Assembly (NCBI GenBank): GCA_963750735.1
Contig: CAVVRY010000001.1
Span: 124,001 to 188,000 of the forward strand
Origin: JANTGF01 sp963750735
GTDB lineage: Bacteria > Bacteroidota > Bacteroidia > Bacteroidales > VadinHA17
Length of the DNA stretch: 64,000 bases
Reading direction: 5' to 3'
The notes under the pieces are model-generated. The model worked only from the letters and a program-made list of their open reading frames with translations, was not told where the DNA came from and did no database searches. Made by a program: the position numbers and the translations under genes. Every line of letters starts with the position of its first letter. Position 1 is the stretch's first letter. Shown in pieces: positions 9,439 through 18,158 of the stretch.

Positions 9439-9699
9439 ATGAAACAATTGACTGATTTACCAAACATTGGAATAACTCTTGCTGAAAAGCTGACTTTAGT
9501 AGGTATTAAAAATGACCAAGAGTTAATAGAGTTTGGTAGCGAAAAGGCAATAATTAAAATTGCCACAATAGAAAATAGTGGTGCTTGTATTAATATGCTT
9601 TATGCACTTGAAGGAGCAATACAAGGAATTAGATGGCACAAACTTGACAAAGAAAGAAAACAAGACCTGAAAGAATTTTATAGAATGTTGGACAAATAA
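9439..9699 (+). CDS. Stand-alone TfoX C-terminal domain protein
   Basis: 86 residues. LTDLPNIGITLAEKL at the start is the helix-hairpin-helix-like beginning of TfoX_C, and GACINMLYALEGAIQGIRWH followed by LKEFYRML is its typical end. Full TfoX/Sxy competence regulators also have an N-terminal domain, which is absent here; stand-alone C-terminal domains are common. It follows the CPBP gene with a 3-base gap. Function is unknown beyond domain identity. Confidence 0.8.
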   Translation: MKQLTDLPNIGITLAEKLTLVGIKNDQELIEFGSEKAIIKIATIENSGACINMLYALEGAIQGIRWHKLDKERKQDLKEFYRMLDK

Positions 9700-9773
9700 A
9701 AACTTTCTACTCATAAAAGCAATAACCTCTGATAATCAGAAGATTTTATTAGTAATGAGAGGTCACTGTGAGA

Positions 9774-9806
9774 CTACTTGTACTGTGTTACTATAGGTAC
9801 AAGTAG
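9774..9806. repeat. 10-bp perfect hairpin in the gap before the PIG-L gene
   Basis: CTACTTGTAC (9774-9783) and GTACAAGTAG (9797-9806) are exact reverse complements with a 13-base loop. There is no U-tract, so a factor-independent terminator is unlikely. The 298-bp gap 9700-9997 holds nothing else that I can support. Confidence 0.5.
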
Positions 9807-9997
9807 GATTCTGAAAAGGGGGGATTTGATAATATTTGCCGCATAGTTATCTGCAATAATAATTTGAAAAATAAAATATAACTCAAAATTCAAAATGGTA
9901 CATAATACATTCCAATATTGGATATATTCGGTACCTTTAGCTTGCAAAAGTACATATATAAACAAGTTATCGGTAATTATTTACAAATGATAGTTAA

Positions 9998-10873
9998 ATG
10001 AAGAATATATTAAAAGCAGGGTTATTAGTAATTGGAACTGCAATTTGTATTGTTATTGGGCAAATAATCTATTTATCAAGTCTGAAACCAAAAGAGGACT
10101 ATCCTGATGATACATTCCTGCAAATCGAGCCGAACAAAACAGCTCTGATTATAGTTGCACACGATGATGACGCTGGAACTTTTAGCGGGACAACCTCCTT
10201 GCTTGCTGCGAATGGATGGGATGTAAGTTTTCTGTGCTTTTACACACCTTTTCATCGACCAGAGGATAATCCTATAAGAAAACTAGAAATGCAACGGGTT
10301 TCAAAGATTCAGGGACTAAATGGTCTGGACCTTATTGATTTTGCCATCGCCAAAGAAGAAGTCAATGAGGGTTGGATGCCCATTCCTTATAAAGAATTCC
10401 CAATTCGCTATAAAATTGATTCATTGAGTTTACTAATATATGAGTCCATCTCAAAATATGACCCCAGCGTAATTTTTACTCTTGACAATACCATCGGGTG
10501 GTATGGGCACCCAGAACATGTCCTTGTAGGACAGCTTGTTGAGCAAATTTGTAGATCTCGTAGAGATTCAATTTATTTTCCTGTGAAAAAAATTTACCAG
10601 ATGGTCTACCCTCCTACTATGGCGAAAAAAACCATGGATAAAAAAGGGACTTATCAATCTGGAAAAGAAATATATCAATGTGTCGGGATGCCTGAACCTG
10701 ATATTCAGATAGATATATCATCATTCGCTAATACGAAGAAAAAGGTATTTTTAGCACATGCCTCTCAACATAGAAACATAAAAAAGTTCTTTCCTTATTA
10801 TAGAATTATCCCAGGGTGGATATATTGGAGAATCTTCAAATATGAATATTTCAATATTCTGAACATTAAATAA
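9998..10873 (+). CDS. PIG-L family deacetylase, membrane-anchored
   Basis: 291 residues with an N-terminal membrane anchor (residues ~5-28). The catalytic metal motif is AHDDD at 54-58 (family AHPDD, Pro replaced by Asp), and the third ligand is in HPEH at 171-174 (family HPDH). PIG-L/LmbE enzymes remove acetyl groups from N-acetylglucosamine conjugates such as lipid-linked sugars or bacillithiol/mycothiol precursors. The anchor implies a membrane-side or periplasmic substrate, but nothing nearby names it. A decayed IS110 transposase lies 55 bases downstream in the opposite direction. Confidence 0.8.
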   Translation: MKNILKAGLLVIGTAICIVIGQIIYLSSLKPKEDYPDDTFLQIEPNKTALIIVAHDDDAGTFSGTTSLLAANGWDVSFLCFYTPFHRPEDNPIRKLEMQRVSKIQGLNGLDLIDFAIAKEEVNEGWMPIPYKEFPIRYKIDSLSLLIYESISKYDPSVIFTLDNTIGWYGHPEHVLVGQLVEQICRSRRDSIYFPVKKIYQMVYPPTMAKKTMDKKGTYQSGKEIYQCVGMPEPDIQIDISSFANTKKKVFLAHASQHRNIKKFFPYYRIIPGWIYWRIFKYEYFNILNIK

Positions 10874-10928
10874 ATAAACTACCGATAACACTCTTCTAAG
10901 GGAATAGCAAATATTTGACACTATTTTT

Positions 10929-11920
10929 TTATGCTGCGAACATAGTCAGATCAACATACGGTGTTTGCCTTTTTACAACTGCAAAGATTCTATATACCAA
11001 TTTATTTCTTATGATATTAAGTGTGCTCATTTTGTTCTTACCTTCTTCTGTCCTTCTTTCATAATATGTTTTATACTCTCCTTTTAGTCTGACAGCTCCC
11101 ATAGCTGCTATGTTCAGTAATGATTTCAATTGCTTATTGGCACATGGATGAAGCCTGGTTCTTCCTTTAATTGAGGACCCGGAAGAGTACTCAAAAGGAG
11201 CTATACCAGCATAACAGGCAAATTTCTTCGGGTCCGTAAAGCGTGTGAAGTTTTCTGTATAGATAATGATATACCTGCTTACAACAGGTCCAATACCCTT
11301 TACTGATTGCATCAATCTGAAATTTCTCTCCCAATCAGGCATTGAAGCGATAATTGAATCTATTTGGCCTTCTACACAATCTAATTCAATGTTCAACTGC
11401 TGAATTAATCTCTCTTGAATAGTTTTCACAAACTCAGTCTCACCCTCGACAAAACAGTCCTGTAGATCTTTAATACTGTTCTTATATGCTGTACGATGTC
11501 TAAGTAATTACGCAAAGACAATAATTGACGTAACTGACCAACCTCTGGTGCATGGAGTTTTGTTGGAATGAGTTCATCTCGCCTTCGATGAGCATAATTG
11601 GCAATCATTTTGGCATCCTTCTTATCAGACTTGCCCCTGGTAAGCCCCCTGGATTGCTTTATATCCATAGCCGGTACCTTGGCAAAGACAATTGAGCTCT
11701 CACTCATGAAAATACTTAACAGCCAACTGTATCTTCCTGTGTGTTCAAAACAGAAAAAAAGGTGATCCCTGTTGCATTCCAGTTTTCTACAACAGGTCTC
11801 CAGTAGCTTTGCAAAACCTACTGGATTATTCTCAACAGTAAAGTGATATGATGCAGTCAAGATAAATACATCAAGAACATTTTTTGAGACATCAATACCG
11901 ATTAATTCTTTGCTTTTCAT
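10929..11920 (-). pseudogene. IS110-family DEDD transposase, frame broken once
   Basis: The N-terminal frame (11920 to 11426) has the RuvC-like DEDD core: GIDVSKN, FEHTGRY and KSDKKDAKMIA. The C-terminal frame (to 10929) has the transposase_20 region: VKGIGPVVS, FACYAGIAPFEYSSGSS and the catalytic-Ser region around LHPCANKQLK. Reading the second frame back upstream gives RHRTAYKNSIKDLQDCF, so the frames cross near 11500. The shift is a one-base loss (or two-base gain), unlike the one-base gains elsewhere in the window, so this break may be real. As drawn it would not make an active recombinase. Confidence 0.85.
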
Positions 11921-12002
11921 AACTTTAAAGATTGATTAATAATAAGTTGCCTGAACTATTAACTTTAAAAGGCCCGAACGCCTGAGATTCTAAATGGTTA
12001 CT

Positions 12003-12105
12003 GCAACTTGTTTAAGGAATGGGGACTATTAATGTTGATAGGAACTTGTCCTATGCGGTATGAAAGTTCACCCCATTCCTTATTTAAATTAATCAACAAG
12101 TTAGC
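12003..12105 (-). ncRNA. Candidate IS110 bridge RNA core in the transposase leader
   Basis: Three nested stems are visible: outer 12005-12012 / 12095-12102 (AACTTGTT / AACAAGTT), middle 12013-12024 / 12071-12082 (perfect 12 bp, TAAGGAATGGGG / CCCCATTCCTTA), and inner 12038-12043 / 12049-12054 (ATAGGA / TCCTAT, 5-base loop). A 12-base bulge and a ~30-base internal loop remain unpaired, the sort of place where target- and donor-binding guides lie in IS621 bridge RNA. The location upstream of an IS110-subgroup transposase is the expected one. Strand is assumed to follow the transposase. Structure is seen; function is inferred. Confidence 0.4.
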
Positions 12106-12292
12106 AACAAAAACACTATTGTGAAAATCAACCATTTAACTGAAATAACTACAAAATTTGTTAATAAGGGAGGTAAATATAAAGTGCGGTATATTCAACA
12201 CCGCAAACTGCAAAAAAGAATATTAACAATATGAAAAGAACACAAATATAAATTAAGAAAGGGCTAGTGGTGCTGACCATATACCGCTAACC

Positions 12293-13064
12293 GTTGTGCC
12301 TAATTGTAAAAAAACTAGCATAACTTTAGATGGCAGTCTAAAAAAAATCAAACAATTAAATGTTTAAGATAATCATAAGCAGATATTCGTTTTTAAAGGT
12401 TTGCAAAAGGTTATATTGAATACGAGTTTGTAGGATATTGAGCCTTGAACCATACTTTGATTATGTACTGAAAATCTACTAATTGACAGGATTTGAATTA
12501 TTTACAAATAATAATCTTTTATTAATACTGTAAATCATGAAAAATAAATCAGATAAACAAAACAAAATCAAATTGGGAGTAAGATTTATAATAGGATTTC
12601 ATATTCTAAACCTCATTATGTTTGTAGTTGGACAAGGCGGGGCTGTTGTCTCTTATGATACTGTTGCTGGATGGGGATTACAGGAAGCAAGAGACACAAT
12701 CGACTCTGTTATTGTTGTAATTAACAGAGGGATTGGATTAGCAGATGTCATTATTGGTGTTCCACTATTTATAATAGCTATTATAGGTCTTTGGCGACAA
12801 AAATATTTGGGTTGCGTAACCTCATGGATGATTTTTGGAATTAGCCTTTATTGGACTACTGTTGCCTGGTCTAAGCAATACTTTTATATTCAGGCGTCAA
12901 TAAAATGTGAACCGTTTAATATTGGTACTCATATTGTGCTTGCATTTGTTTTCCTTTTTTCTATATGGGGTAGCTGGTATTTGTACAAAAATCGGAAGCA
13001 ATTTGATTAATTTTACATTTTCGATTACTAAATTAAAGAGTAATTAAAGCAACATAGGCACAAC
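12293..13064. repeat. 10-bp inverted repeat bracketing a single gene
   Basis: GTTGTGCCTA (12293-12302) and TAGGCACAAC (13055-13064) are perfect reverse complements on either side of the gene at 12537-13010. The sequence resembles the core of integron-type recombination sites (GTTRRRY / RYYYAAC). The ~230 bp between the left arm and the gene contain no other recognisable feature. Confidence 0.4.
12537..13010 (+). CDS. Four-helix membrane protein of unknown function
   Basis: 157 residues with four hydrophobic segments (about 15-38, 60-85, 95-112, 130-150) and charged ends. A polar loop (WGLQEARDTIDS) lies between helices 1 and 2. No family motif is recognised. It is a single gene between inverted GTTGTGCCTA arms and sits just beyond the IS110 element, so it looks like an accessory gene. 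No function proposed. Confidence 0.6.
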   Translation: MKNKSDKQNKIKLGVRFIIGFHILNLIMFVVGQGGAVVSYDTVAGWGLQEARDTIDSVIVVINRGIGLADVIIGVPLFIIAIIGLWRQKYLGCVTSWMIFGISLYWTTVAWSKQYFYIQASIKCEPFNIGTHIVLAFVFLFSIWGSWYLYKNRKQFD

Positions 13065-13105
13065 AAACGCTCATAAAATTTATTTGAAAACATGGAGGCA
13101 ATGAT

Positions 13106-13615
13106 ATGACAAATAAAAATAGAATAATCGAGGCAATGACTTACATTATTGTCCCAATAGCATTCTTAATAATTTCTCCATTATTTGGAAAGTATATTGA
13201 CAAAATTATTTTTAATAATAACCATATAATTTCTTCAAATATTTATGTTTTATCAATAAGTATTTTAGTAATTATCTGTGGATTATCTTTAATATTTTAT
13301 ACAATATTTTTATTTAAAACAATAGGTAAAGGAACGCCAAATCCTAAAATACCACCAAAAGAATTTGTGGTAAAAGGTCCCTATAAATTAATTAGGAATC
13401 CTATGGCATTAGGAGGTACTATTCTTTTAATCGGGGAATCACTATTATATTACTCAATTTCACTTTTTATTATTACAGTTCTATATACAATAATTTTATA
13501 TTTCAATGCTAAATACATTGAGGAACCAGAATTAATTAAAAGATTTGGAAAACCATATGAAGAATATTTAAAACAAGTGCCAAGATTCTTTCCTTTTAAA
13601 ATAAATAAATCGTGA
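13106..13615 (+). CDS. Isoprenylcysteine carboxyl methyltransferase-like membrane protein
   Basis: 169 residues, about five membrane segments. The C-terminal catalytic region is clear: GPYKLIRNPMALGG (family GxYxxxRHPxY), then EEPELIKRFGKPYEEY and VPRFFP. This is the ICMT/PEMT-like SAM-binding region used to methylate small or lipid substrates. A good Shine-Dalgarno (GGAGG) lies before the ATG at 13106, which fixes the start. Bacterial members are rarely characterised, so substrate is open. Confidence 0.8.
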   Translation: MTNKNRIIEAMTYIIVPIAFLIISPLFGKYIDKIIFNNNHIISSNIYVLSISILVIICGLSLIFYTIFLFKTIGKGTPNPKIPPKEFVVKGPYKLIRNPMALGGTILLIGESLLYYSISLFIITVLYTIILYFNAKYIEEPELIKRFGKPYEEYLKQVPRFFPFKINKS

Positions 13616-13699
13616 ATTAATATATAAACTTCCTCTAACAGCCGTTATGAGTAATTCAATAATCTATATAATTGGAAATAGGAGTAATAAAAACAGAAA

Positions 13700-14995
13700 A
13701 TGAAAAACACTAATCAAATAAGTCTGAATTTAAATATTAGGGGAATCAATCAATCTCCAACTCTTGCTATCAATGAGTTGAGTAAAAAATTGAGTAATAA
13801 TGGAATGACAATTTATCCTATGGGACTTGGTCAGTCACCATTTCCAGTACCTGCTCCTGTTGTCGAAACATTAAAAATGCATGCTCATGAAAAGGATTAT
13901 CTTGCAGTTAAAGGTTTGGAAGCGTTACGTAAAGCTGTTGCTCACTTTCACAGGCAAAAAGATAATGTAGACATTAAATCAAATAATGTCCTAATTGGAC
14001 CAGGATCTAAAGAATTGATGTTTATATTAATGATGGTTTATTATGGAGATGTTATTCTACCCACACCATGCTGGGTATCTTATGTTCCGCAAGCAAAAAT
14101 TATAGGAAGGAATATTAAACTTATTCATACTTCATTTGAGAATAAATGGCGAATAACTTATAAACAGCTTAATGATTTTCTACTAAGCGAGAATGATCAG
14201 TATAAACCTCGTTTGTTAATTCTTAATTATCCCTCAAATCCTGACGGGGGGACCTATTCATCTGATGAACTTAAAAAAATAGCTACGATTGCAAGAAAAT
14301 ATGAAATGATTATTCTCTCGGATGAAATTTATGGGCAATTGCATTATAAAGGAAAACATATTTCAATTGCACGGTTTTATCCGGAAGGAACGATTATCAG
14401 CTCAGGTTTGTCAAAATGGTGCGGAGCCGGTGGGTGGCGTTTGGGAACTTTTGCATTTCCACCGGATTTCGATTGGTTGATGAATGCTATGGCTGCTGTT
14501 GCCAGTGAAACTTATACATCGGTATCCGCTCCGATACAATATGCAGCTGTGCGGGCATTCAAAGGTGGAACCTTAATTGAAAGATATCTATTGCATGTGC
14601 GTCGCATTCTTGCACATCTGGAAAATCGATGTACTAAAATAATACGTGAAGCAGGAATACAAGTTCATTCACCTGGCGGAGCTTTTTATCTTTTTCTCGA
14701 TTTTTCACCACTATCAACAAAACTGAAAAATAAAGAGATAACAAGCAGTAAAAAACTTTGTGAAAAATTGCTACAGGATACTGGCGTAGCTATATTGCCG
14801 GGTGAGGCTTTTCAGATCCCCCCTGAAGAATTAATCGCTCGTTTGGCTTTTGTTAATTTTGATGGTGCAAAAGCCTTATCAATGAGTGAAACAATACCTC
14901 TTAGTGAGAATCTTCCTCATGATTTTGCTGATAATTATTGCATTTCTGTAATTCAAGCCATACAGAAAATAGCTGATTGGGTAAACTTAAATTAG
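13700..14995 (+). CDS. PLP-dependent aminotransferase, class I/II
   Basis: 431 residues, fold type I. Visible active-site residues: Asn ~180 in NYPSNPDGG, Asp ~208 and Tyr ~211 in SDEIYGQ, Schiff-base Lys ~239 in SGLSKWCGAGGWRLG with Arg ~247, and a C-terminal LAFVNFDG where the carboxylate-binding Arg (ARLAF) lies. Such enzymes act on aspartate, alanine or aromatic amino acids; the substrate cannot be fixed. It has no partner genes: the ICMT-like gene is 84 bases upstream and repeats follow downstream. It may be an acquired gene. Confidence 0.85.
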   Translation: MKNTNQISLNLNIRGINQSPTLAINELSKKLSNNGMTIYPMGLGQSPFPVPAPVVETLKMHAHEKDYLAVKGLEALRKAVAHFHRQKDNVDIKSNNVLIGPGSKELMFILMMVYYGDVILPTPCWVSYVPQAKIIGRNIKLIHTSFENKWRITYKQLNDFLLSENDQYKPRLLILNYPSNPDGGTYSSDELKKIATIARKYEMIILSDEIYGQLHYKGKHISIARFYPEGTIISSGLSKWCGAGGWRLGTFAFPPDFDWLMNAMAAVASETYTSVSAPIQYAAVRAFKGGTLIERYLLHVRRILAHLENRCTKIIREAGIQVHSPGGAFYLFLDFSPLSTKLKNKEITSSKKLCEKLLQDTGVAILPGEAFQIPPEELIARLAFVNFDGAKALSMSETIPLSENLPHDFADNYCISVIQAIQKIADWVNLN

Positions 14996-15166
14996 TTGCG
15001 ACAACTTTGAATTTCTCATAACAGCAAATCATAGCCCATAGCTGGATTGTAACTATTTAGAAAATTGAGTAATAGCATAAACATACGAGTAATCAATAAA
15101 CAAGCGGCAAAATCAAGGATTTTAGAAAAAATATTGCCCCCATACGCCCCCCTAAAAAACACATCT

Positions 15167-15580
15167 GTTATTCGTCATGCATCCTGCATGACTCATGATC
15201 CGATATTGCGGGCCATTCAACAAATTCTTCCTGGGCTGTAGCCCTTGTGGAACAGTTTTCTAAATACTCAATGAACAAGTTCATTTCGCTCTTAAAATAT
15301 CCTCCTTGTTATTCGTCATGCATCCTGCATGACTCATGATCCGATATTGCGGGCCATTCAACAAATTCTTCCTGGGCTGCAGCCCATGTGGAACTGTTTT
15401 CTTAATACTCAATAAACAAGTTCATTTCGCTCTTAAAATATCTTCCTTTGTTATTCGTCATGCATCCTGCATGACTCATGATCCGATATTGCGGGCCATT
15501 CAACAAATTCTTCCTGGGCTGCAGCCCATGTGGAACTGTTTTCTTAATACTCAATAAACAAGTTCATTTCGCTCTTAAAA
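15167..15580. repeat. Three tandem copies of a 141-142 bp palindrome-bearing unit
   Basis: Copies begin at 15167, 15309 and 15450 (GTTATTCGTCATGC); the last is slightly shorter and ends near 15580. Each unit contains the perfect hairpin GTCATGCA-TCC-TGCATGAC and a second palindrome, TGGGCTGCAGCCCA in copies 2 and 3 (TGGGCTGTAGCCCT in copy 1). Copies differ by only a few bases, so the expansion is recent. The unit is far too long and regular for a CRISPR repeat, and short frames through it are not genes. The 170 bp before it (14996-15166) show nothing else. Palindromes resemble REP-type elements. Confidence 0.9.
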
Positions 15581-15618
15581 AACAATCCCCCAATACTATC
15601 GTATTGAAGGATTTGTTG

Positions 15619-15689
15619 AGGTCACGGGCGGATTCGAACCGCCGTACGCGGTTTTGCAGACCGCTGCCTAGCCACTCGGCCACGTGACC
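15619..15689 (-). tRNA. tRNA-Cys (anticodon GCA)
   Basis: On the minus strand the acceptor arms GGTCACG and CGTGACC pair fully, the anticodon loop reads CTGCAAA (anticodon GCA), and the T arm contains GGTTCGAATCC. The discriminator base is U73, an identity element of cysteine tRNA. CCA is not encoded. Length is 71 nt. An AT-rich perfect palindrome (TAAATATT-TTTA-AATATTTA, 15691-15710) lies just upstream. Confidence 0.96.
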
Positions 15690-15797
15690 GTAAATATTTT
15701 TAAATATTTAACAGAACAGTTTCTATGTTGCCCTAACTGACCTATCTGCCACCAAAACAATTAAGGTTTGCAAAATTACTAAAAAAACAAATACTTA

Positions 15798-16169
15798 TTA
15801 AAAATAATTTCCCTCCCTATCTCTGCCAAGGCTTACACTTACACAATCCATTTTACCCCCCACCGGAGGATTCATTTTCGCTACCACTACTTTTACCTTT
15901 TCAATTCCTGCCAGCTTAGCACACAATACATCCAAAATTCGGCGCGCTATGTTTTCCAGCAAATGAGATTTTTTCTCCATTTCAGCCTTAACCAGTTGAT
16001 ATGCTAGCTGATAATTAACTGCATCCTTCAAATCATCCGACAAAGAAGCCGCATCCATATTCGTTTCAATGCTAAGATCAACCAGGAATTTATTACCTAC
16101 AATTTGTTCTTCTTTAAAGTGCCCATGATAGGCATAAAACTCCATTTGTTGAATCCTGATTGTTCCCAT
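15798..16169 (-). CDS. folB: Dihydroneopterin aldolase
   Basis: 123 residues from the ATG at 16169, chosen because family members start MGxIxxxxMxFYAYHG; the frame is open further upstream without homology. It shows the FYAYHG start, the conserved Glu in FKEEQIVGNKF, the YQLAY helix, HLLENIARRI, and the C-terminal KMNPPVGGKMDCVSV with the catalytic Lys. It splits dihydroneopterin into 6-hydroxymethyl-dihydropterin and glycolaldehyde in folate synthesis. Divergent from glnS, with ~190 bp between the two starts. Confidence 0.93.
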   Translation of the reverse strand: MGTIRIQQMEFYAYHGHFKEEQIVGNKFLVDLSIETNMDAASLSDDLKDAVNYQLAYQLVKAEMEKKSHLLENIARRILDVLCAKLAGIEKVKVVVAKMNPPVGGKMDCVSVSLGRDREGNYF

Positions 16170-16360
16170 AGGTTCGTAATTCTCAGTTGCGAAAATATAA
16201 CATTGTCGCCTTAGTTTTGCATTTTTTTCCCTGAATCTTACTTTCAAGACTAAATTCCTGTATTTTTGCAAAAAATAAATCGATGGGAATTAGCTGCATT
16301 TACAAATACAACCCCGCTTTTGGTGAAAGTAATGAGCGATCAAACGCAAAACAAGGTAAT

Positions 16361-18043
16361 ATGAATGACATGAATGAAGAAAGAGCACCTTTAAATTTTA
16401 TAGAAAATTTTATAGAGGAAGATCGAAAAACCGGTAAAAATGATGGGGAGGTTTACACCCGCTTCCCGCCGGAACCAAACGGTTATTTGCATATTGGCCA
16501 TGCAAAATCAATTTGCCTGAATTTTGGACTGGCAACCAAATACCAAGGAAAATGCAACTTGCGTTTTGATGATACCAATCCTGAAAAAGAGGAAGAAGAA
16601 TATGTGAAATCGATAATGGAGGATATTCGCTGGCTTGGATTTGAATGGGAAGGAGACCCAAAGTATGCATCCGATTATTTTGACACACTGTATATGTGGG
16701 CTGAAAAGATGATTCTTGGAGGCAAAGCATATATCGATGAACAATCTGCTGAAGAAATAGCCCGGCAAAAGGGAACACCTACCAAACCTGGCAGCCATAG
16801 CCCTTTCAGGAACCGAGCAGTGGAAGAAAACCTGGAAATATTCAGGGATATGAAAGCTGGAAAATACAAGGAAGGTGAGAAAATTCTACGGGCAAAAATA
16901 GATATGTTATCTCCTAATATGCATATGCGCGACCCAATTATGTATAGAGTAATGCACAAGCCTCATCACAGAACTGGTGATAAATGGTGCATATACCCAA
17001 TGTATGATTTTACACATGGGCAATCAGACTATCTTGAAGGCATTACTCATTCTTTGTGCACACTTGAATTTGAAGTGCACAGGCCTTTGTACAATTGGTA
17101 CCTCGATCAGATAATTGACACTGAATATCGACCACGTCAGATTGAATTTGCCCGTTTAAATTTGAGTTACACCATAATGAGCAAGCGTAAATTATTGGAA
17201 CTGGTGAATAAAAAACTGGTTTCCGGCTGGGATGATCCAAGGATGCCTACCATTTCAGGTTTTCGCAGAAGAGGTTATACGCCGGAATCTATTCGTAATT
17301 TCTCTGATCGAATTGGTGTTGCTAAAAGAGATAATACCATTGATGTTGCCCTATTAGAGCACAGTGTAAAGGAGGACTTAAATAAAAAGGCTCCCAGGGT
17401 AATGGCTGTTTTGAATCCCCTTAAAATTACCATTACCAATTATCCTGAGGATAAAACCGAGGAATTTGAGACTATAAATAACCCTGAGGATGAAAGCATG
17501 GGATCAAGAAAAATTCCCTTTGGCCGTGAAATATATATTGAACAGGATGATTTTATGGATGATCCTCCAAAAAAATTCTTCCGACTCGGACCAGGTCGCG
17601 AGGTACGTTTAAAAAGTGCTTATATTATTAGATGCGATGATGTTGTTAAAGATGAAAAAGGAAATGTTATCGAATTACTCTGCAGTTACGATCCAGAAAC
17701 CCGCAGTGGAAGTGGAGATACACGTAAAGTAAAAGGAACTCTTCACTGGGTATCAGTGAAGCATGCCCTGGATGCTGAAGTGCGGCTCTATGACAGGTTA
17801 TTTCATGTTGAAGACCCGGATGGGGATAAAAGTAAATCCTTTGTTGATTTTTTGAATCCCGATTCGTTACAGGTTATTTCAGGGGCTAAAGTTGAACCCT
17901 CGTTGAAAACTTCAAAAATTTTAGATCATTTTCAATTTCAACGCTTGGGTTATTTTAATATTGATCCGGATACTACTTCTAATCACCTGGTATTTAATCG
18001 CACAGTTCCATTACGCGATACATGGGCAAAATTTAATAAATAG
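16361..18043 (+). CDS. glnS: Glutaminyl-tRNA synthetase
   Basis: 560 residues from ATG 16361, preceded by AAGGTAAT; the frame is open further upstream but lacks homology. Class Ic synthetase: PPEPNGYLHIGHAKS (HIGH) near residue 38-48, LRFDDTNPEKE, MHMRDPIMYR, PMYDFTHG, and MSKRK as the KMSKS motif. The C-terminal half is the two-barrel anticodon-binding domain of true GlnRS rather than GltX. Charges tRNA-Gln with glutamine. Having both glnS and gltX fits direct glutaminylation. Confidence 0.97.
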   Translation: MNDMNEERAPLNFIENFIEEDRKTGKNDGEVYTRFPPEPNGYLHIGHAKSICLNFGLATKYQGKCNLRFDDTNPEKEEEEYVKSIMEDIRWLGFEWEGDPKYASDYFDTLYMWAEKMILGGKAYIDEQSAEEIARQKGTPTKPGSHSPFRNRAVEENLEIFRDMKAGKYKEGEKILRAKIDMLSPNMHMRDPIMYRVMHKPHHRTGDKWCIYPMYDFTHGQSDYLEGITHSLCTLEFEVHRPLYNWYLDQIIDTEYRPRQIEFARLNLSYTIMSKRKLLELVNKKLVSGWDDPRMPTISGFRRRGYTPESIRNFSDRIGVAKRDNTIDVALLEHSVKEDLNKKAPRVMAVLNPLKITITNYPEDKTEEFETINNPEDESMGSRKIPFGREIYIEQDDFMDDPPKKFFRLGPGREVRLKSAYIIRCDDVVKDEKGNVIELLCSYDPETRSGSGDTRKVKGTLHWVSVKHALDAEVRLYDRLFHVEDPDGDKSKSFVDFLNPDSLQVISGAKVEPSLKTSKILDHFQFQRLGYFNIDPDTTSNHLVFNRTVPLRDTWAKFNK

Positions 18044-18158
18044 TCTTTTATTAATCTGGTTCATATTTATCGCAGGTCATCCATTGCTTATATTGCAGGA
18101 ATTTTGTAATTTCCTGCTCATTTAAAAATATTCACCTCAAAAATTGGGAGAAATAGTT

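Larger units (their letters stand above)
10929..12105 (-). mobile_element. IS110-family insertion sequence (ends approximate)
   Basis: The element consists of a DEDD transposase gene (10929-11920, minus strand) and a ~200-bp noncoding leader on its 5' side (11921 to ~12120) rich in secondary structure. IS110 elements lack usual terminal inverted repeats and target duplications, so exact ends cannot be read from the sequence. The leader position fits the left end of the IS110 subgroup, which in IS621 encodes the bridge RNA. It sits between a PIG-L gene and a membrane-protein gene in the accessory stretch. Confidence 0.7.

Noticed and set aside
15167..15580. CRISPR array
   Set aside because: Repeat unit is 141-142 bp with no spacers and there are no cas genes.
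15336..15687. Two short open frames across the tandem repeats
   Set aside because: They are the same repeat unit read through and the second runs into tRNA-Cys; no protein-like composition.
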